A program made the translations under genes and the position numbers. This document shows, in pieces, positions 10,767 to 19,771 of a stretch of 64,000 bases of DNA. Numbering within the stretch: position 1 is the first letter of the stretch; the number at the start of each line of letters is the position of its first letter. Source of the DNA: DAOUEO01 sp963763495 (GTDB lineage Bacteria > Chloroflexota > Dehalococcoidia > DSTF01 > JALHUB01). The notes below the pieces were generated by a model. That model was not told the DNA's origin and did no database searches. It saw nothing but the letters and a program-made list of their open reading frames with translations. The stretch covers positions 62,001 to 126,000 of the forward strand of contig CAVXOY010000016.1 in assembly GCA_963763495.1 (NCBI GenBank), given 5' to 3'.

Positions 10767-10795
10767 TTGACGCGCCGACTGCGGTTTGCTATCAT
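10767..10795 (+). promoter_or_regulatory. sigma70-type promoter of the tRNA-Val / thrS unit
   Basis: TTGACG at 10767-10772, a 17-nt spacer, and TATCAT at 10790-10795. The predicted start point falls about 5 nt before the tRNA at 10807, a typical stable-RNA arrangement. No second promoter fits between the tRNA and the T-box leader, so it probably drives both. Confidence 0.65.
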
Positions 10796-10806
10796 CCAAT
10801 TCACAC

Positions 10807-10883
10807 GGGCGGTTAGCTCAGTTGGTTAGAGCGCTGCGTTGACATCGCAGAGGTCACTGGTTCAAATCCAGTATCGCCCACCA
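10807..10883 (+). tRNA. tRNA-Val (anticodon GAC), CCA encoded
   Basis: A 77-nt cloverleaf. The acceptor arm GGGCGGT pairs with ATCGCCC, allowing one G-T. The D arm is GCTC...GAGC; the anticodon arm CTGCG/CGCAG encloses TTGACAT, giving anticodon GAC. The T arm carries GGTTCAAATCC. Discriminator A is at 10880 and the CCA end is encoded at 10881-10883. It decodes GTC/GTT valine codons. Confidence 0.97.
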
Positions 10884-10895
10884 TCTCGAAAAAGC

Positions 10896-11158
10896 GAAGA
10901 CCAGGACGGTTCGCTCTAGAAGCGGGCCGGCCACAGCGGGATGGCAACAGAGAGGGGTGACATGGCTGGAATCGCCCCGCCCAAACGCTGCGGAGACCAC
11001 CTGCGAGCTGGGCGTCGAAAGCTGGTGTGAGTAGGCGTTCCCGGAGGCACCCGTTAACGGCCGAACGAGTCCCGAAGCGAGGAAGGATCGGGAGAAGTAG
11101 GGTGGAACCACGTGAGGATTGCCTCTCGTCCCTTGGACGAGGGGCATTTCGTTGTTTT
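10896..11158 (+). promoter_or_regulatory. T-box leader (threonine) controlling thrS
   Basis: The T-box sequence AGGGTGGAACCACG is at 11099-11112. Stem I can be folded: ACCAG (10900-10904) with CTGGT (11022-11026), GACG with CGTC (11013-11016), GTTCGC (10909-10914) with GCGAGC (11003-11008), and AGCG (10921-10924) with CGCT (10986-10989). The internal loop thus formed contains ACC at 10996-10998 followed by A, a threonine codon matching the downstream gene. A GTGAGTAGG linker and CCGTTA (11051-11056) fit the stem III region. By family knowledge, uncharged tRNA-Thr would stabilise the antiterminator. Folding was done by eye. Confidence 0.85.
11121..11158 (+). terminator. attenuator hairpin of the thrS T-box
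   Basis: GCCTCTCGTCC (11121-11131) pairs with GGACGAGGGGC (11135-11145) around a 3-nt CTT loop, with one G-T pair, and is followed by the T-rich ATTTCGTTGTTTT. It lies directly behind the T-box sequence, as an alternative to the antiterminator. Confidence 0.82.
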
Positions 11159-11189
11159 CAGGGCTCTGAGGAGCTATAAGGGGGTAATC

Positions 11190-12926
11190 ATGGCATCCAA
11201 AGATGAGCGTGTCGAATGCATGCGTCACTCCGCCTCGCATATCATGGCTGAGGCTGTCCTCTCGCTATTCCCCGAGGCCAAGCTCGCGATAGGGCCTCCC
11301 ATTGAGAACGGGTTCTACTACGATTTCGATCTTCCTCGCAGCCTGACGCCGGAGGATTTGACCGTGATCGAGGAAAGGATGCGTCAGAGCATCGCCGCCG
11401 ATCAGCCGTTCATCCAGGAGAAGCTTCCCAAGGACGAGGCGCGGCAGGTATTCGCGGGGCAGCCGTACAAGCTGGAGCTCATCGACGATATTGAGGGCGA
11501 CGAAGTTAGCCTCTACCGGCATGCGTCCTTCGTCGACCTGTGCGCTGGGCCACACGTTGTCGGCACGGGCGAAGTCAAGGCATTCAAGCTCACCAGCGTG
11601 GCGGGCGCCTACTGGCGGGGCGATGAGCGCCGGCAGATGCTGCAACGGATATACGGTGCCCTCTTCGAGACGCAAGAGGAACTGGACGACTACCTGAACC
11701 GCCTGGAAGAGGCGCAGCAGCGCGATCACCGTCGCTTGGGGCGTGAGTTGGAGCTCTTCATGACTAACAGCCTCGTCGGAGCTGGGTTGCCGTTGTGGTT
11801 GCCTAGGGGAGCGACGGTGCGCCGCCTTCTGGAAGAGTTCATTACCAAGGAGGAGAGGGACTGCGGCTATCTGCATGTCTACTCACCTGATATCGCCAAG
11901 CGCGATCTCTACGTCAAGTCGGGCCACTGGGACCACTACAAGGATCTCATGTTCCCGCCGATGCAGCTTGAGCACGAGGAGATGGTGCTGCGTCCCATGA
12001 ACTGCCCCCATCACATCCTCATCTACTCCTCCAAGCTGCGGAGCTATCGCGATCTACCCGTTCGTATCGCAGAGCTGGGGACGATGTACCGCTACGAGAA
12101 ATCGGGCGTCATGGGTGGTCTGACGAGGGTGCGGGCGATGACGCTGAACGATGCTCACATCTTCTGCACGCCGGAGCAGATCAAGGACGAGTTCTCGAAC
12201 GTAATGCGACTTGTCGAGAAAGCCTACGCTGTGCTTGGAATAACCGAGTATTCCTATCGCCTGTCCCTGCGCGACCCCGCAGATAAGGAAAAATACGTTC
12301 CCAATGACAAGATGTGGGAATTGGGTGAGGCCGTGCTGCGGGAGGCAATGGAGTCGCTGAAACTGCCCTTCACAGAGGCGATCGGTGAAGCGGCCTTCTA
12401 TGGCCCTAAGGTCGACATCGAGATCCGCGACGTGCTGGGGCGTGAGGAGACGCTCTCCACAATTCAGGTGGACTTCCATCTGCCGGAGCAGTTTGAACTG
12501 ACCTACATCGGTGAGGATGGCCGGGAACACCGCCCTGTGATGATCCACCGCGGCGTGATCAGCACGATGGAGCGGATCATGGCCTATCTCATCGAGCTCT
12601 ACGGCGGGGCCTTTCCCCTTTGGCTGGCGCCTATCCAGGCCGTCGTCATCCCTATCGCCGACCGGCACGTCCAGTATGCTCAGGATGTGGCGAATCAACT
12701 CAAGCAGAAAGACCTGAGGGTCGAGGTGGATGATCGCAACGAGCGCATGAATGCGAAGATCCGCGATGCCCAGCTTCAGAAGGTGCCTTACATGCTCGTG
12801 GTGGGCGACAAAGAGATCGAGGCGCACGCGGTCAACGTCCGCCTTCGCAGCGGCGACAATCTCGGAGCTTTGCCGATTGTTGATCTGCTTGGTCGTATGG
12901 AGGAAGAGATCAACAGTCGTAGTTAG
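11190..12926 (+). CDS. thrS: threonine--tRNA ligase lacking the N-terminal TGS domain
   Basis: Charges tRNA-Thr. ATG at 11190 follows a GGGGG Shine-Dalgarno stretch and yields 578 residues; usual bacterial ThrRS is about 640. The protein begins directly with the editing domain (HSASHIMAEA near residue 12, with FVDLCAGPHV as its second half), so the TGS domain is missing. The catalytic core has RPMNCPHHI (zinc Cys), DAHIFC and MIHRGVISTMERIMAYLIE (zinc histidines), and the anticodon-binding domain VVIPIADRHVQYAQDV is complete. No upstream in-frame extension encodes TGS: the sequence before the ATG is the attenuator. The gene overlaps the convergent crotonase gene by 4 nt. Confidence 0.96.
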   Translation: MASKDERVECMRHSASHIMAEAVLSLFPEAKLAIGPPIENGFYYDFDLPRSLTPEDLTVIEERMRQSIAADQPFIQEKLPKDEARQVFAGQPYKLELIDDIEGDEVSLYRHASFVDLCAGPHVVGTGEVKAFKLTSVAGAYWRGDERRQMLQRIYGALFETQEELDDYLNRLEEAQQRDHRRLGRELELFMTNSLVGAGLPLWLPRGATVRRLLEEFITKEERDCGYLHVYSPDIAKRDLYVKSGHWDHYKDLMFPPMQLEHEEMVLRPMNCPHHILIYSSKLRSYRDLPVRIAELGTMYRYEKSGVMGGLTRVRAMTLNDAHIFCTPEQIKDEFSNVMRLVEKAYAVLGITEYSYRLSLRDPADKEKYVPNDKMWELGEAVLREAMESLKLPFTEAIGEAAFYGPKVDIEIRDVLGREETLSTIQVDFHLPEQFELTYIGEDGREHRPVMIHRGVISTMERIMAYLIELYGGAFPLWLAPIQAVVIPIADRHVQYAQDVANQLKQKDLRVEVDDRNERMNAKIRDAQLQKVPYMLVVGDKEIEAHAVNVRLRSGDNLGALPIVDLLGRMEEEINSRS

Positions 12927-13708
12927 CGGCCGTTGAAGAGAGGCTGTCGCTTCTCCAGGAAGGCTCGCACCCCTTCCTGGAAGTCCTCTGACCGGAAGAG
13001 CGGCAGAAGCTGCAGGTAGGCATGGTGGACGTTTCCCTCGAAGCTGTCCTCCAGACCCAGACGCATGAGCCGTTTCGCCGCCTGCACTGCCAAGGGGGCA
13101 TTCGCGGCGATCTCTGTCGCCCAGGCTCGTACCTCTTCAGCAAGACGCTCGTGAGGCACGACCACGTTCACCAGCCCCAACGCGAGCGCTTCCTGAGCGT
13201 CGATGACGCGTCCCCGGAAGACCAGCTCCGCCGCCTTAGCCCAGCCGAGGAGCCGCGGGAGCATCCAGGCGCCGCCGCTCTCTGGAATGATCCCTCGTCG
13301 CGCGAACAGTGCGCCGAGCCGCGCCTTGTCGGAGGCGATCCGGATGTCGCAGCCGAGCGCCATGTCGAAGCCGTAGCCTGCGGCGGGGCCGTTCAAGGCG
13401 CAGATGACGGGCTTGTCGGTTGTGTGGAGAACCATCGGTGGGCTGTTCGCCAAATCGAAGCGGATCCCGAACGGAGCATCACCTGCGCCCACGCCGAACA
13501 TATCCTTCAAGTCGAGCCCGGAGCAGAAGCCCCTGCCGGCGCCGGTCAGGATGATGACCCGGATGGAGGCGTCCGTATCCGCGTCGCGGAGAGCGTGCGG
13601 CAGGGCCTGTAGCATGGGTAGGGAAATCGCGTTCAGCCGGTCCGGCCGGTTTAGAGTGATAGTGGCTATGCCATCGCCCTTCTCGTAGATAAGGTCCTCG
13701 TACTCCAT
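12923..13708 (-). CDS. enoyl-CoA hydratase/isomerase (crotonase) family protein
   Basis: 261 residues. Crotonase fold features: ITLNRPDRLNAIS, the first oxyanion-hole region GRGFCSGLDLKDM, the second oxyanion region NGPAAGYGFDMALGCDIRIAS, and RRGIIPESGGAWMLPRL. The two Glu residues of classical hydratases are not at their positions: the first reads Asp (GYGFDMA) and the second Arg (FARRG). The acidic residue in IPESGG sits where PaaG-type isomerases carry theirs. An enoyl-CoA isomerase-like activity is thus more likely than hydration; the substrate is unknown. It stands alone, convergent with thrS. Confidence 0.87.
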   Translation of the reverse strand: MEYEDLIYEKGDGIATITLNRPDRLNAISLPMLQALPHALRDADTDASIRVIILTGAGRGFCSGLDLKDMFGVGAGDAPFGIRFDLANSPPMVLHTTDKPVICALNGPAAGYGFDMALGCDIRIASDKARLGALFARRGIIPESGGAWMLPRLLGWAKAAELVFRGRVIDAQEALALGLVNVVVPHERLAEEVRAWATEIAANAPLAVQAAKRLMRLGLEDSFEGNVHHAYLQLLPLFRSEDFQEGVRAFLEKRQPLFNGR

Positions 13709-13832
13709 TGTGAAATCCCCTTTCGCTGCCCCGAGTGTGACCAGAGTATAGCCGAGTAACGTCTAAGTACGCGAGGGGGTGTCCTCGAGGGAAAGAGAGC
13801 AACGAGTGCCTTGTGTCAGAAACGTGTCAAAC

Positions 13833-15526
13833 TCAGGCTGCTCGGTCGATGGGGCGCTGCCGCTTCTGGGCGTACATGGCGCTGTCCGATAGTTTGACCA
13901 GTTCGATGACGGTTTGAGCGTCTTCCGGGTAGAAGGCCAGTCCGATGCTGGCCATGACGCTCACCCTGTCCCCAGTTTTCTCGTCGATCAATTGAATGCT
14001 CGCCATCGCATTTCGTACTTGTTTGCAGTAGCGCTTGGCATCCTCTCGGCTCGCGCCGGGCAGGATCGTTACGAACTCGTCTCCTCCGTACCGCCCCACC
14101 AGAGCGCCCTCCTGAGACAAGGCGCGTGCCACTGCTATCAGGATGGAATCGCCCATCTGATGGCCGTACTTGTCGTTTATCGTCTTCAAGCCGTTGACAT
14201 CGGTCATCGCCACGGCAGCGGGAGGGCCTTCATTACCGCTTGCTACCAAGTGGGTTAGTTCACTCACAATAGCGCCGTGATTGAGAATGCCGGTCAGCGG
14301 ATCACGTCGTGCCTGCTCTCGCAGCGCCTCTTCGGCTTGTTTCTGGGCTGTGATATCCCGGGCTGAGCCTACTCTGGCGATGGGTCTACCATCAGGATCG
14401 CAGATTAGCACGCCGTTGTCGCTGGCCCAGTAGTATTCGCCGTCTTTCCGTTTCCAGCGATATTCGATGGTAGTGACCGTGTCGCCTTCCAGGGTGTTGT
14501 CCTGAAATCTTCTTAGGAATTCCCGGATCCGTTTCTTGTCCTCGGGGTGGAACCTCTCGTAGACCCCCTCGAAGCCCATGGCGGAGAATTCCTCGGGGGT
14601 AAACCCGGACATTGGGAAGACCGACGGACTTACATAGTCGTACATGCCAGTTGGGAGGTTTAGCTTATATATGAAGTCACGGGAGACATCGAGGACATCG
14701 CGGAATCGCTGCTCTGATTCTTGTAGCTGCGCCGTCTGGTTAAGGAGTGCTTGGGTCATGACATTGAAGTCGTCGGCCAGGGAAGCGACCTCCTGGGGAC
14801 CGGATACCTTTGCCTGAGCAGCCCAATCGCCAGCGGCGATTGCTTTGGCGCTCTCCTGCAGAGCAGTAAGCGGACGAACCACAGATGCCACTAGAAACAC
14901 CAGCGTTCCTGCTGCGGTAAGGAAGGCGAAGAGGCTGAATACAATGAGCGTCCCAAGAATCAAGTCGCTGCTGTGGGTTGCTGATGCTCGCTCGGCGGCC
15001 AGCTTGGACTGTTGCTGGTCGGCTAGTTGCTCCAGGCCTTCCATCATCGCCTCAAGTCTGGGCCATAGTTGGGGGATGTAGGTTACGACTACTGCCAACC
15101 TCGTGTTCTTGTCCCGGTTGAACGCGAAGGGGATTATCGACTCTAGGGTCTCATTCAGCTCCGTGACATCTGTAGCCAACTTGTCGAGTACTTCTAGTTG
15201 GTCCGGCTCGTTCAACGTCACGAGCGCTCCCTGAGCTTGAGCCAGGTCGTTGTCCACAATGGGAATGGTCGACAAATAGGAGTCGATGACCGGGGATGCA
15301 TCATCCACGAATCCGGCAACGATGAGCAGAGTAGTGCCGATGAAGAAATGGGCGCGGGCGTCTCCTAGGGAGGCGACGACGGTTGCCCTCTGTTCTAGCG
15401 AGTGGTTTGTTCTCTGCGCTCGCTGCGTGCTCCATGTGGCCAGTCCAGCCACACTAGCCAGAAGGAACAGCATCACCGCGCCGCCAAGAGAGCCCTCGCT
15501 CGGGCTGATCGGAATCTCGATGCCAT
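13833..15526 (-). CDS. membrane sensor diguanylate cyclase (sensor-HAMP-PAS-GGDEF), frameshift near the start
   Basis: Predicted to make cyclic di-GMP. Order: TM1 (VMLFLLASVAGLATW), a periplasmic helical sensor of about 150 residues, TM2 (IVFSLFAFLTAAGTLVFLV), HAMP (VVRPLTALQESAKAIAAGDW), PAS with PAC (YEWRKRKDGEYYWASD-like), and GGDEF. The active site GRYGGDEFV is intact, and DVNGLKTINDKYGHQMGDSIL is present. The continuous frame begins at 15476, but an ATG at 15526 encodes MASRFRSARARALLAA in the adjacent frame, matching the N-terminus of the paralogue at 15815-16423. One base is therefore probably missing near 15478. It lies downstream of that decayed paralogue on the same strand. Confidence 0.9.
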
Positions 15527-15814
15527 GCTTGCACTAACCTAGCCGTGGTGAGGTTGAAACCCCGCCCGTCTTCAAGTGTAGAGGCAGACCCGCAAGCGGG
15601 TCACTTCATAGTATTTCCGGTAGGAACTGCCAGGGCGGTATCTTTCGAGGGGTAGACGAAGACCCCGCGGTGGCTCCTGGGAGAGTTCAGCAGGTATGCT
15701 GTGATGGGAATCCGGAGTTACCGTTGGAGTCTGCCCACAGGGTAGTCTCAGAGTGACGGTGGTGGATCGCTGGCTCTGGGGCCGTGACGTTCTGGCTGCG
15801 TGGGTCAGGCTGCC

Positions 15815-16423
15815 CGCTCGAGGGTCGCTGCCGCTTCGGGCGTACATGGCGACATCTGATATCTTGATAAGCTCGACGACAGCAGGACTGGAGGGCAGCA
15901 AGCGGGCGGATCACGGATCCCGCGACGAAGTAAAGGTTCCCGCCGCTGTCAGGAAGGCAAATATGCCGAATGCAAACAAAGTCGCGAGGGTCAGATCTCT
16001 GCTCATGCTAGAGGCACTGGGGACGAAGGAGTCTATGGCCTGAAACAGCTCTCTGATTTTCGCGGTTGTCTCGTCGAGTGCGATGAGGGAGTCGGTCTCG
16101 TTCAGCGCGACGAGTGCGTCTCGTGCTCCCTGCAAGTCATAGTCGACAATGGCTGCGGTCGGACCGTAAGAACTGATGAATGTGGAGGGATCTTCCGAGA
16201 ACACCGATATGCTGAGCAGCGTGGCGCCCATGTAGAAGTGAGCGCGGCCGTAGGCGAGGGATGCGGCTGCCGTCGCTCTCTGCTGAAGCGAGTGGTTTGT
16301 CTGGTGCGAGTGATAGGTGCTCCAGGTGGCCAGCCCGGTCATGCTGGCCAGAAAGAACAGCATCACCCCGCCCGCCAGTGCGGCTCTCGCCCTCGCCGAT
16401 TTGAACCGTGGCACTTTGCCCAC
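15815..16423 (-). pseudogene. decayed paralogue of the diguanylate cyclase, catalytic part deleted
   Basis: The N-terminal 150 residues (MGKVPRFKSARARAALAGG, VMLFFLASMTGLATWSTY, the sensor and the second membrane helix FAFLTAAGT) closely match the neighbouring cyclase. After a frame change the HAMP start is readable (GSVIRPLAALQ, near 15890-15920). The sequence then jumps directly to the last residues of a GGDEF domain (VVELIKISDVAMYA at 15843-15885, then PKRQRP). HAMP, PAS and the GGDEF active site, roughly 1.1 kb, are gone. This looks like a deletion after tandem duplication, not a sequence error. Confidence 0.8.
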
Positions 16424-16641
16424 CCTGAGACTCCTTGCCGGAGCTGAAGGCCCGTCCCACTTCGGATGCAGCAGCGGGCCCTGCGCCCGGGCCGCTTCAT
16501 TAGGTATTCTCGGATCGAGAGCCCCTGTTCTCTATCTACCAGGAGATGTATGAGGCTGGACCAAGGAGCCAAACGCGAGGGGTGAAGTGCCTGGGTGACC
16601 AGCGATCCCGTGGGTATGGGGCTGTCTGGAGCTGCCCCGGC

Positions 16642-17469
16642 TTAGGAGCCCGTGCTTCGATTAGCCTCGAGGTGACGGCGCAGCGCCTTGTTGTAGAGTT
16701 CCGGCTGCTCCCATTGGGGCGAATGCCCTGCATCGGGGATTGTGACGACCTCCGAGTTGGGGATAAGCTGCGCCAGCCATTGGGAGGCCATTATGATCGG
16801 TTGCACGTCGAGCGCGCCGTAGACGATCAGCGTCGGCGTCGAGATGGCAGATGCACGATCGACGATGCCCTCCCATTTCGGGCCGGCCAAGGTGGCGCCG
16901 ACATACCCGTCGACTGACATCTTTGCCAGACGCTGGAGCGACTTCTCGATCAGCTCAGCCGGCACGTGCAGGCCCAGCGTCGCCGACAGCGAGCCTTCAC
17001 GGTGCTGGGCCGCGACGGCGGCCATTCCCTCGTTCTCCGCAAGCGCTATCTGCTTGTCGTTCCACTCTTTCATTTGGGTGTTGCCCGGCACGGCGAGTAT
17101 CGGCCCCGTGTCCTCCAGGGTCAGCGAGAGCAGCCGTTGCGGGCTGTGCAGAGCTATCTCCTCGACGATGCCGCCGCCCATTGAGTGGCCGACAAGGTGG
17201 TACTTTCCGAAACCGACCTCATCCACCAGCGCCTCGACATCGGCCGCCATTATGGGGATCGTGTACGCAGCGCGATCCGGTGGCGCCTCCGAACGACCGT
17301 GCCCACGCAGGTCCATGACGAGGACGCGGTAGTCCCGCGAGAACTCGGTTACCTGGAACTCCCAGTCGGTGCTATCGCCGGTGTAGCCGTGGACGAGAAC
17401 GAGCGGCTCGCCGGAATCGCCGTGGCACTCGTAGTAGATTCGGATGCCGTTGACCACGCATGTAGACAT
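16642..17469 (-). CDS. alpha/beta-hydrolase fold protein
   Basis: 275 residues, intact. LVLVHGYTGDSTDW is the HG oxyanion motif, VLVMDLRGHGRSEAP follows, the nucleophile elbow is GHSMGGG near residue 95, the acid is probably in YGALDVQ, and the catalytic His is in DAGHSPQWEQP. No signal peptide is seen, so it should be cytoplasmic. Similar enzymes hydrolyse esters or C-C bonds; the substrate cannot be named. It is divergent from the M28-like gene with 248 nt between. Confidence 0.9.
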   Translation of the reverse strand: MSTCVVNGIRIYYECHGDSGEPLVLVHGYTGDSTDWEFQVTEFSRDYRVLVMDLRGHGRSEAPPDRAAYTIPIMAADVEALVDEVGFGKYHLVGHSMGGGIVEEIALHSPQRLLSLTLEDTGPILAVPGNTQMKEWNDKQIALAENEGMAAVAAQHREGSLSATLGLHVPAELIEKSLQRLAKMSVDGYVGATLAGPKWEGIVDRASAISTPTLIVYGALDVQPIIMASQWLAQLIPNSEVVTIPDAGHSPQWEQPELYNKALRRHLEANRSTGS

Positions 17470-17717
17470 ACCATCTCTCCTTACTCAGGGGCGCTTCGAT
17501 CTGCCCGACTTTACACCAGCACACGGGTACGAGCAATCCGCCTCGTTGGGAACCATGGGCTCCTGTCTATGTTTCCGTCCCCATCGTCTCGCTTGGAGGA
17601 AATCCGCGGGCCTGGCTATTTGCCCCAGTGAGAAACCGGCCGCATAATTGAATCTCCAGGCGGCGGATGGGGCCGTCGGAAGCAGTGCTGGTTCTTCACC
17701 ACCGGAGGTAGCGGTCA

Positions 17718-19088
17718 ATGCGACAAGAACTCGTGCCTTCCAACGACGAGATATACGGGTGGATTGAGGAGATCTTCGCCCAGGGTATCCGGCGGCCTGC
17801 CTATCCTGCCGACCAGTGGGTCGAACAGTATTGCCTGGAGCGCTTCCGGTCCCTCGGCCTGGAGAACGTGCGAGCGGAGCCGGTCGAGGTGCCCTACTGG
17901 GAGCCGCGCGATTGGTCACTGACGGTCTGGAGCGACGGCGCTGGAAGCTCGAAGGGGCTGGAACTGGACTGCTTCCCGCTGCCCCATTCCGCGCCTACTG
18001 CCGGCCTCGAGGGCAGGCTGGTGTCCTTTGACCCCGACGCGCCGGAGACGGTGAAGGGTAACATCTCCTTGCATAGCATCGCTTTGATGCGCATCCCGCA
18101 TAGCTTCTTCACCGGCCTTGCCTCCTGGCACTACGACCCGGAGAACACTTTCGCCGACTCCTGGCAGGTTGTACCCTTCCCCCCTGAGCGCCAAGAGATG
18201 ATGGACCTGCCCATAGCTGCAGGCGCGCTGGGCTTCGTAGGCGCTCTCACTGACTATCCTTCGGATTCTCACGAATACTACGTGCCCTACCACGGCGTAG
18301 CCCAACCCGTCCCCGGTGTCTGGATAAGCGGCAGCGACGGCGCCCGCTTGGCCGAAATGCTGGCAGCAGGGCCCGTGCACGCCCGCCTGAAGGTGGATTC
18401 GGTTTGCCGAACGGCGATCTGCAACAACATTGTAGGTAAGCTTCCGGGCCCCGATGACGAACTAGTGATTATCGGCTCCCACCACGACGCTCCCTGGGCT
18501 TCAGCGGTGGAGGACACCTCCGGCGTCGCCCTGGCACTCGCCCAAGCTGAATACTGGTCGCGGGTACCCAAGGAAGAACGCCCGCACAGCATGCTCTTCG
18601 TGTTGCATGCGGGACACATGGTGCACAGCGCGGGGGCCATCGAGTTCATTAAGACGCACCAGGCGGATGCGGCGCGCACGGTACTCGAAGTGCACCTGGA
18701 GCACGCCGCCCTGGAGTGCACTGAGGACGATGGCCAGCTCAAGCCGACCGGCCATCCCGAGGCCCGCTGGTGGTTCGTCAGTCGCATCCCGCAGTTGGAG
18801 GCGTCCGTGCGAGAGGCCATCGAGGCTGAGGAATTGAGGCGTTCCCTGATCCTCCCACCGACGGTCTTTGGTGAGTATCCGCCGACCGATGGCGCCCGGT
18901 TCTTCCAGGCTGGCGTCCCTCTCGTCAGTTTCCTGGCCGCACCTTTCTATCTGTTCGACTCCCAGGACACGATGGACAAGATCGACCGGCAGCATCTGAA
19001 GGCGATCACGCGGGCGGCGATCCGGATCGTGGAGTCATCGCGCGGCGTGACCGCGAAGGCGATGCGTGAGGGGGCACAGACTGGATAG
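17718..19088 (+). CDS. M28-family peptidase-like metallohydrolase
   Basis: 456 residues. The C-terminal half matches M28 zinc peptidases: VIIGSHHDAPWASAVEDTSGVA holds the HxD motif and the bridging acidic residue, HSMLFVLHAGHMVHSAGAIEFI follows, HLEHAALE is in the third metal-motif region, and the last His region may lie near DRQHLKAITRA. The N-terminal 200 residues include a PA-like insert between the strands (FDPDAPETVKGNISLHSIALM). No signal peptide is visible, unlike many secreted M28 enzymes. Aminopeptidase or amidohydrolase activity is plausible, but the substrate is unknown. The start is at the ATG after AGGTAGCGGTCA. Confidence 0.82.
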   Translation: MRQELVPSNDEIYGWIEEIFAQGIRRPAYPADQWVEQYCLERFRSLGLENVRAEPVEVPYWEPRDWSLTVWSDGAGSSKGLELDCFPLPHSAPTAGLEGRLVSFDPDAPETVKGNISLHSIALMRIPHSFFTGLASWHYDPENTFADSWQVVPFPPERQEMMDLPIAAGALGFVGALTDYPSDSHEYYVPYHGVAQPVPGVWISGSDGARLAEMLAAGPVHARLKVDSVCRTAICNNIVGKLPGPDDELVIIGSHHDAPWASAVEDTSGVALALAQAEYWSRVPKEERPHSMLFVLHAGHMVHSAGAIEFIKTHQADAARTVLEVHLEHAALECTEDDGQLKPTGHPEARWWFVSRIPQLEASVREAIEAEELRRSLILPPTVFGEYPPTDGARFFQAGVPLVSFLAAPFYLFDSQDTMDKIDRQHLKAITRAAIRIVESSRGVTAKAMREGAQTG

Positions 19089-19163
19089 CAGTCTCACGCG
19101 GTGGGTGCCTGCTCGCTCAAGGCCGTCCACTTGCGTGAGAATTACAGAAAGAGGAATCGGCGA

Positions 19164-19598
19164 TTGGACGAAGATGAGCACTACCGGAAGCTTGAGCGCA
19201 TGTATGCCTCTGCGCCGATCAACGATTACTTCCGCCCCGTGATGCGGGTGAGTGAAGGCGTTGCCGAGGTGACGATGCGGGTGCGCCGCGATCTCTTCCA
19301 CGCGGCCGGCGCGGTCCACGGCGCCGTCTACTTTAAGGCGCTCGATGATGCCGCCTTCTTTGCTGTGAACTCGCTCGTTCGGGACGTGTTTGTGCTGACC
19401 GCGTCGCTCAATGCCTACCTGACCCGCCCGATATCCGAGGGCGAAATCAGGGCCGTCGGGCGGGTCGTACACCGTACCCGCCGCCTCTTTATAGCGGAAT
19501 CACAACTGTTCGACTCAGACGGGCAGGAAATTGCCCGCGGTAGCGGCAGCTTTGTGCCCAGCAGCATCCCCCTTTCGCCTGAGATCGGCTACGCATAA
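19164..19598 (+). CDS. PaaI-type hotdog thioesterase
   Basis: 144 residues from a TTG start at 19164, preceded by AGAAAGAGG; an upstream ATG in frame at 19101 gives an unlikely basic extension. The hotdog domain signature HAAGAVHGAVYFKALDDAAFFAVNS gives the helix with the catalytic acidic residue, followed by strands LTASLNAYLTRP and IRAVGRVVHRTRRLFIAES. Predicted to hydrolyse acyl-CoA thioesters in the cytoplasm. It is 75 nt downstream of the M28-like gene and may be co-transcribed. Confidence 0.87.
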   Translation: MDEDEHYRKLERMYASAPINDYFRPVMRVSEGVAEVTMRVRRDLFHAAGAVHGAVYFKALDDAAFFAVNSLVRDVFVLTASLNAYLTRPISEGEIRAVGRVVHRTRRLFIAESQLFDSDGQEIARGSGSFVPSSIPLSPEIGYA

Positions 19599-19771
19599 GC
19601 GTCCCGCGACACAGCAACTGATCGCTGCGCCAATCCATCAGCGGATGGCGCTGCGTTAAGCGAGAGGAAATCACAGCACACGGCGCCCCGGTCGGGCACC
19701 CTCACAGAACCGACTATCATAGGCCTGAGCCATCCAGTTCGACAGGCCTAGACGGCAGAGGAGGTAACAAG

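Noticed and set aside
12054..12827. A 257-codon frame antisense to thrS.
   Set aside because: Composition is the shadow of a highly conserved gene; no motif.
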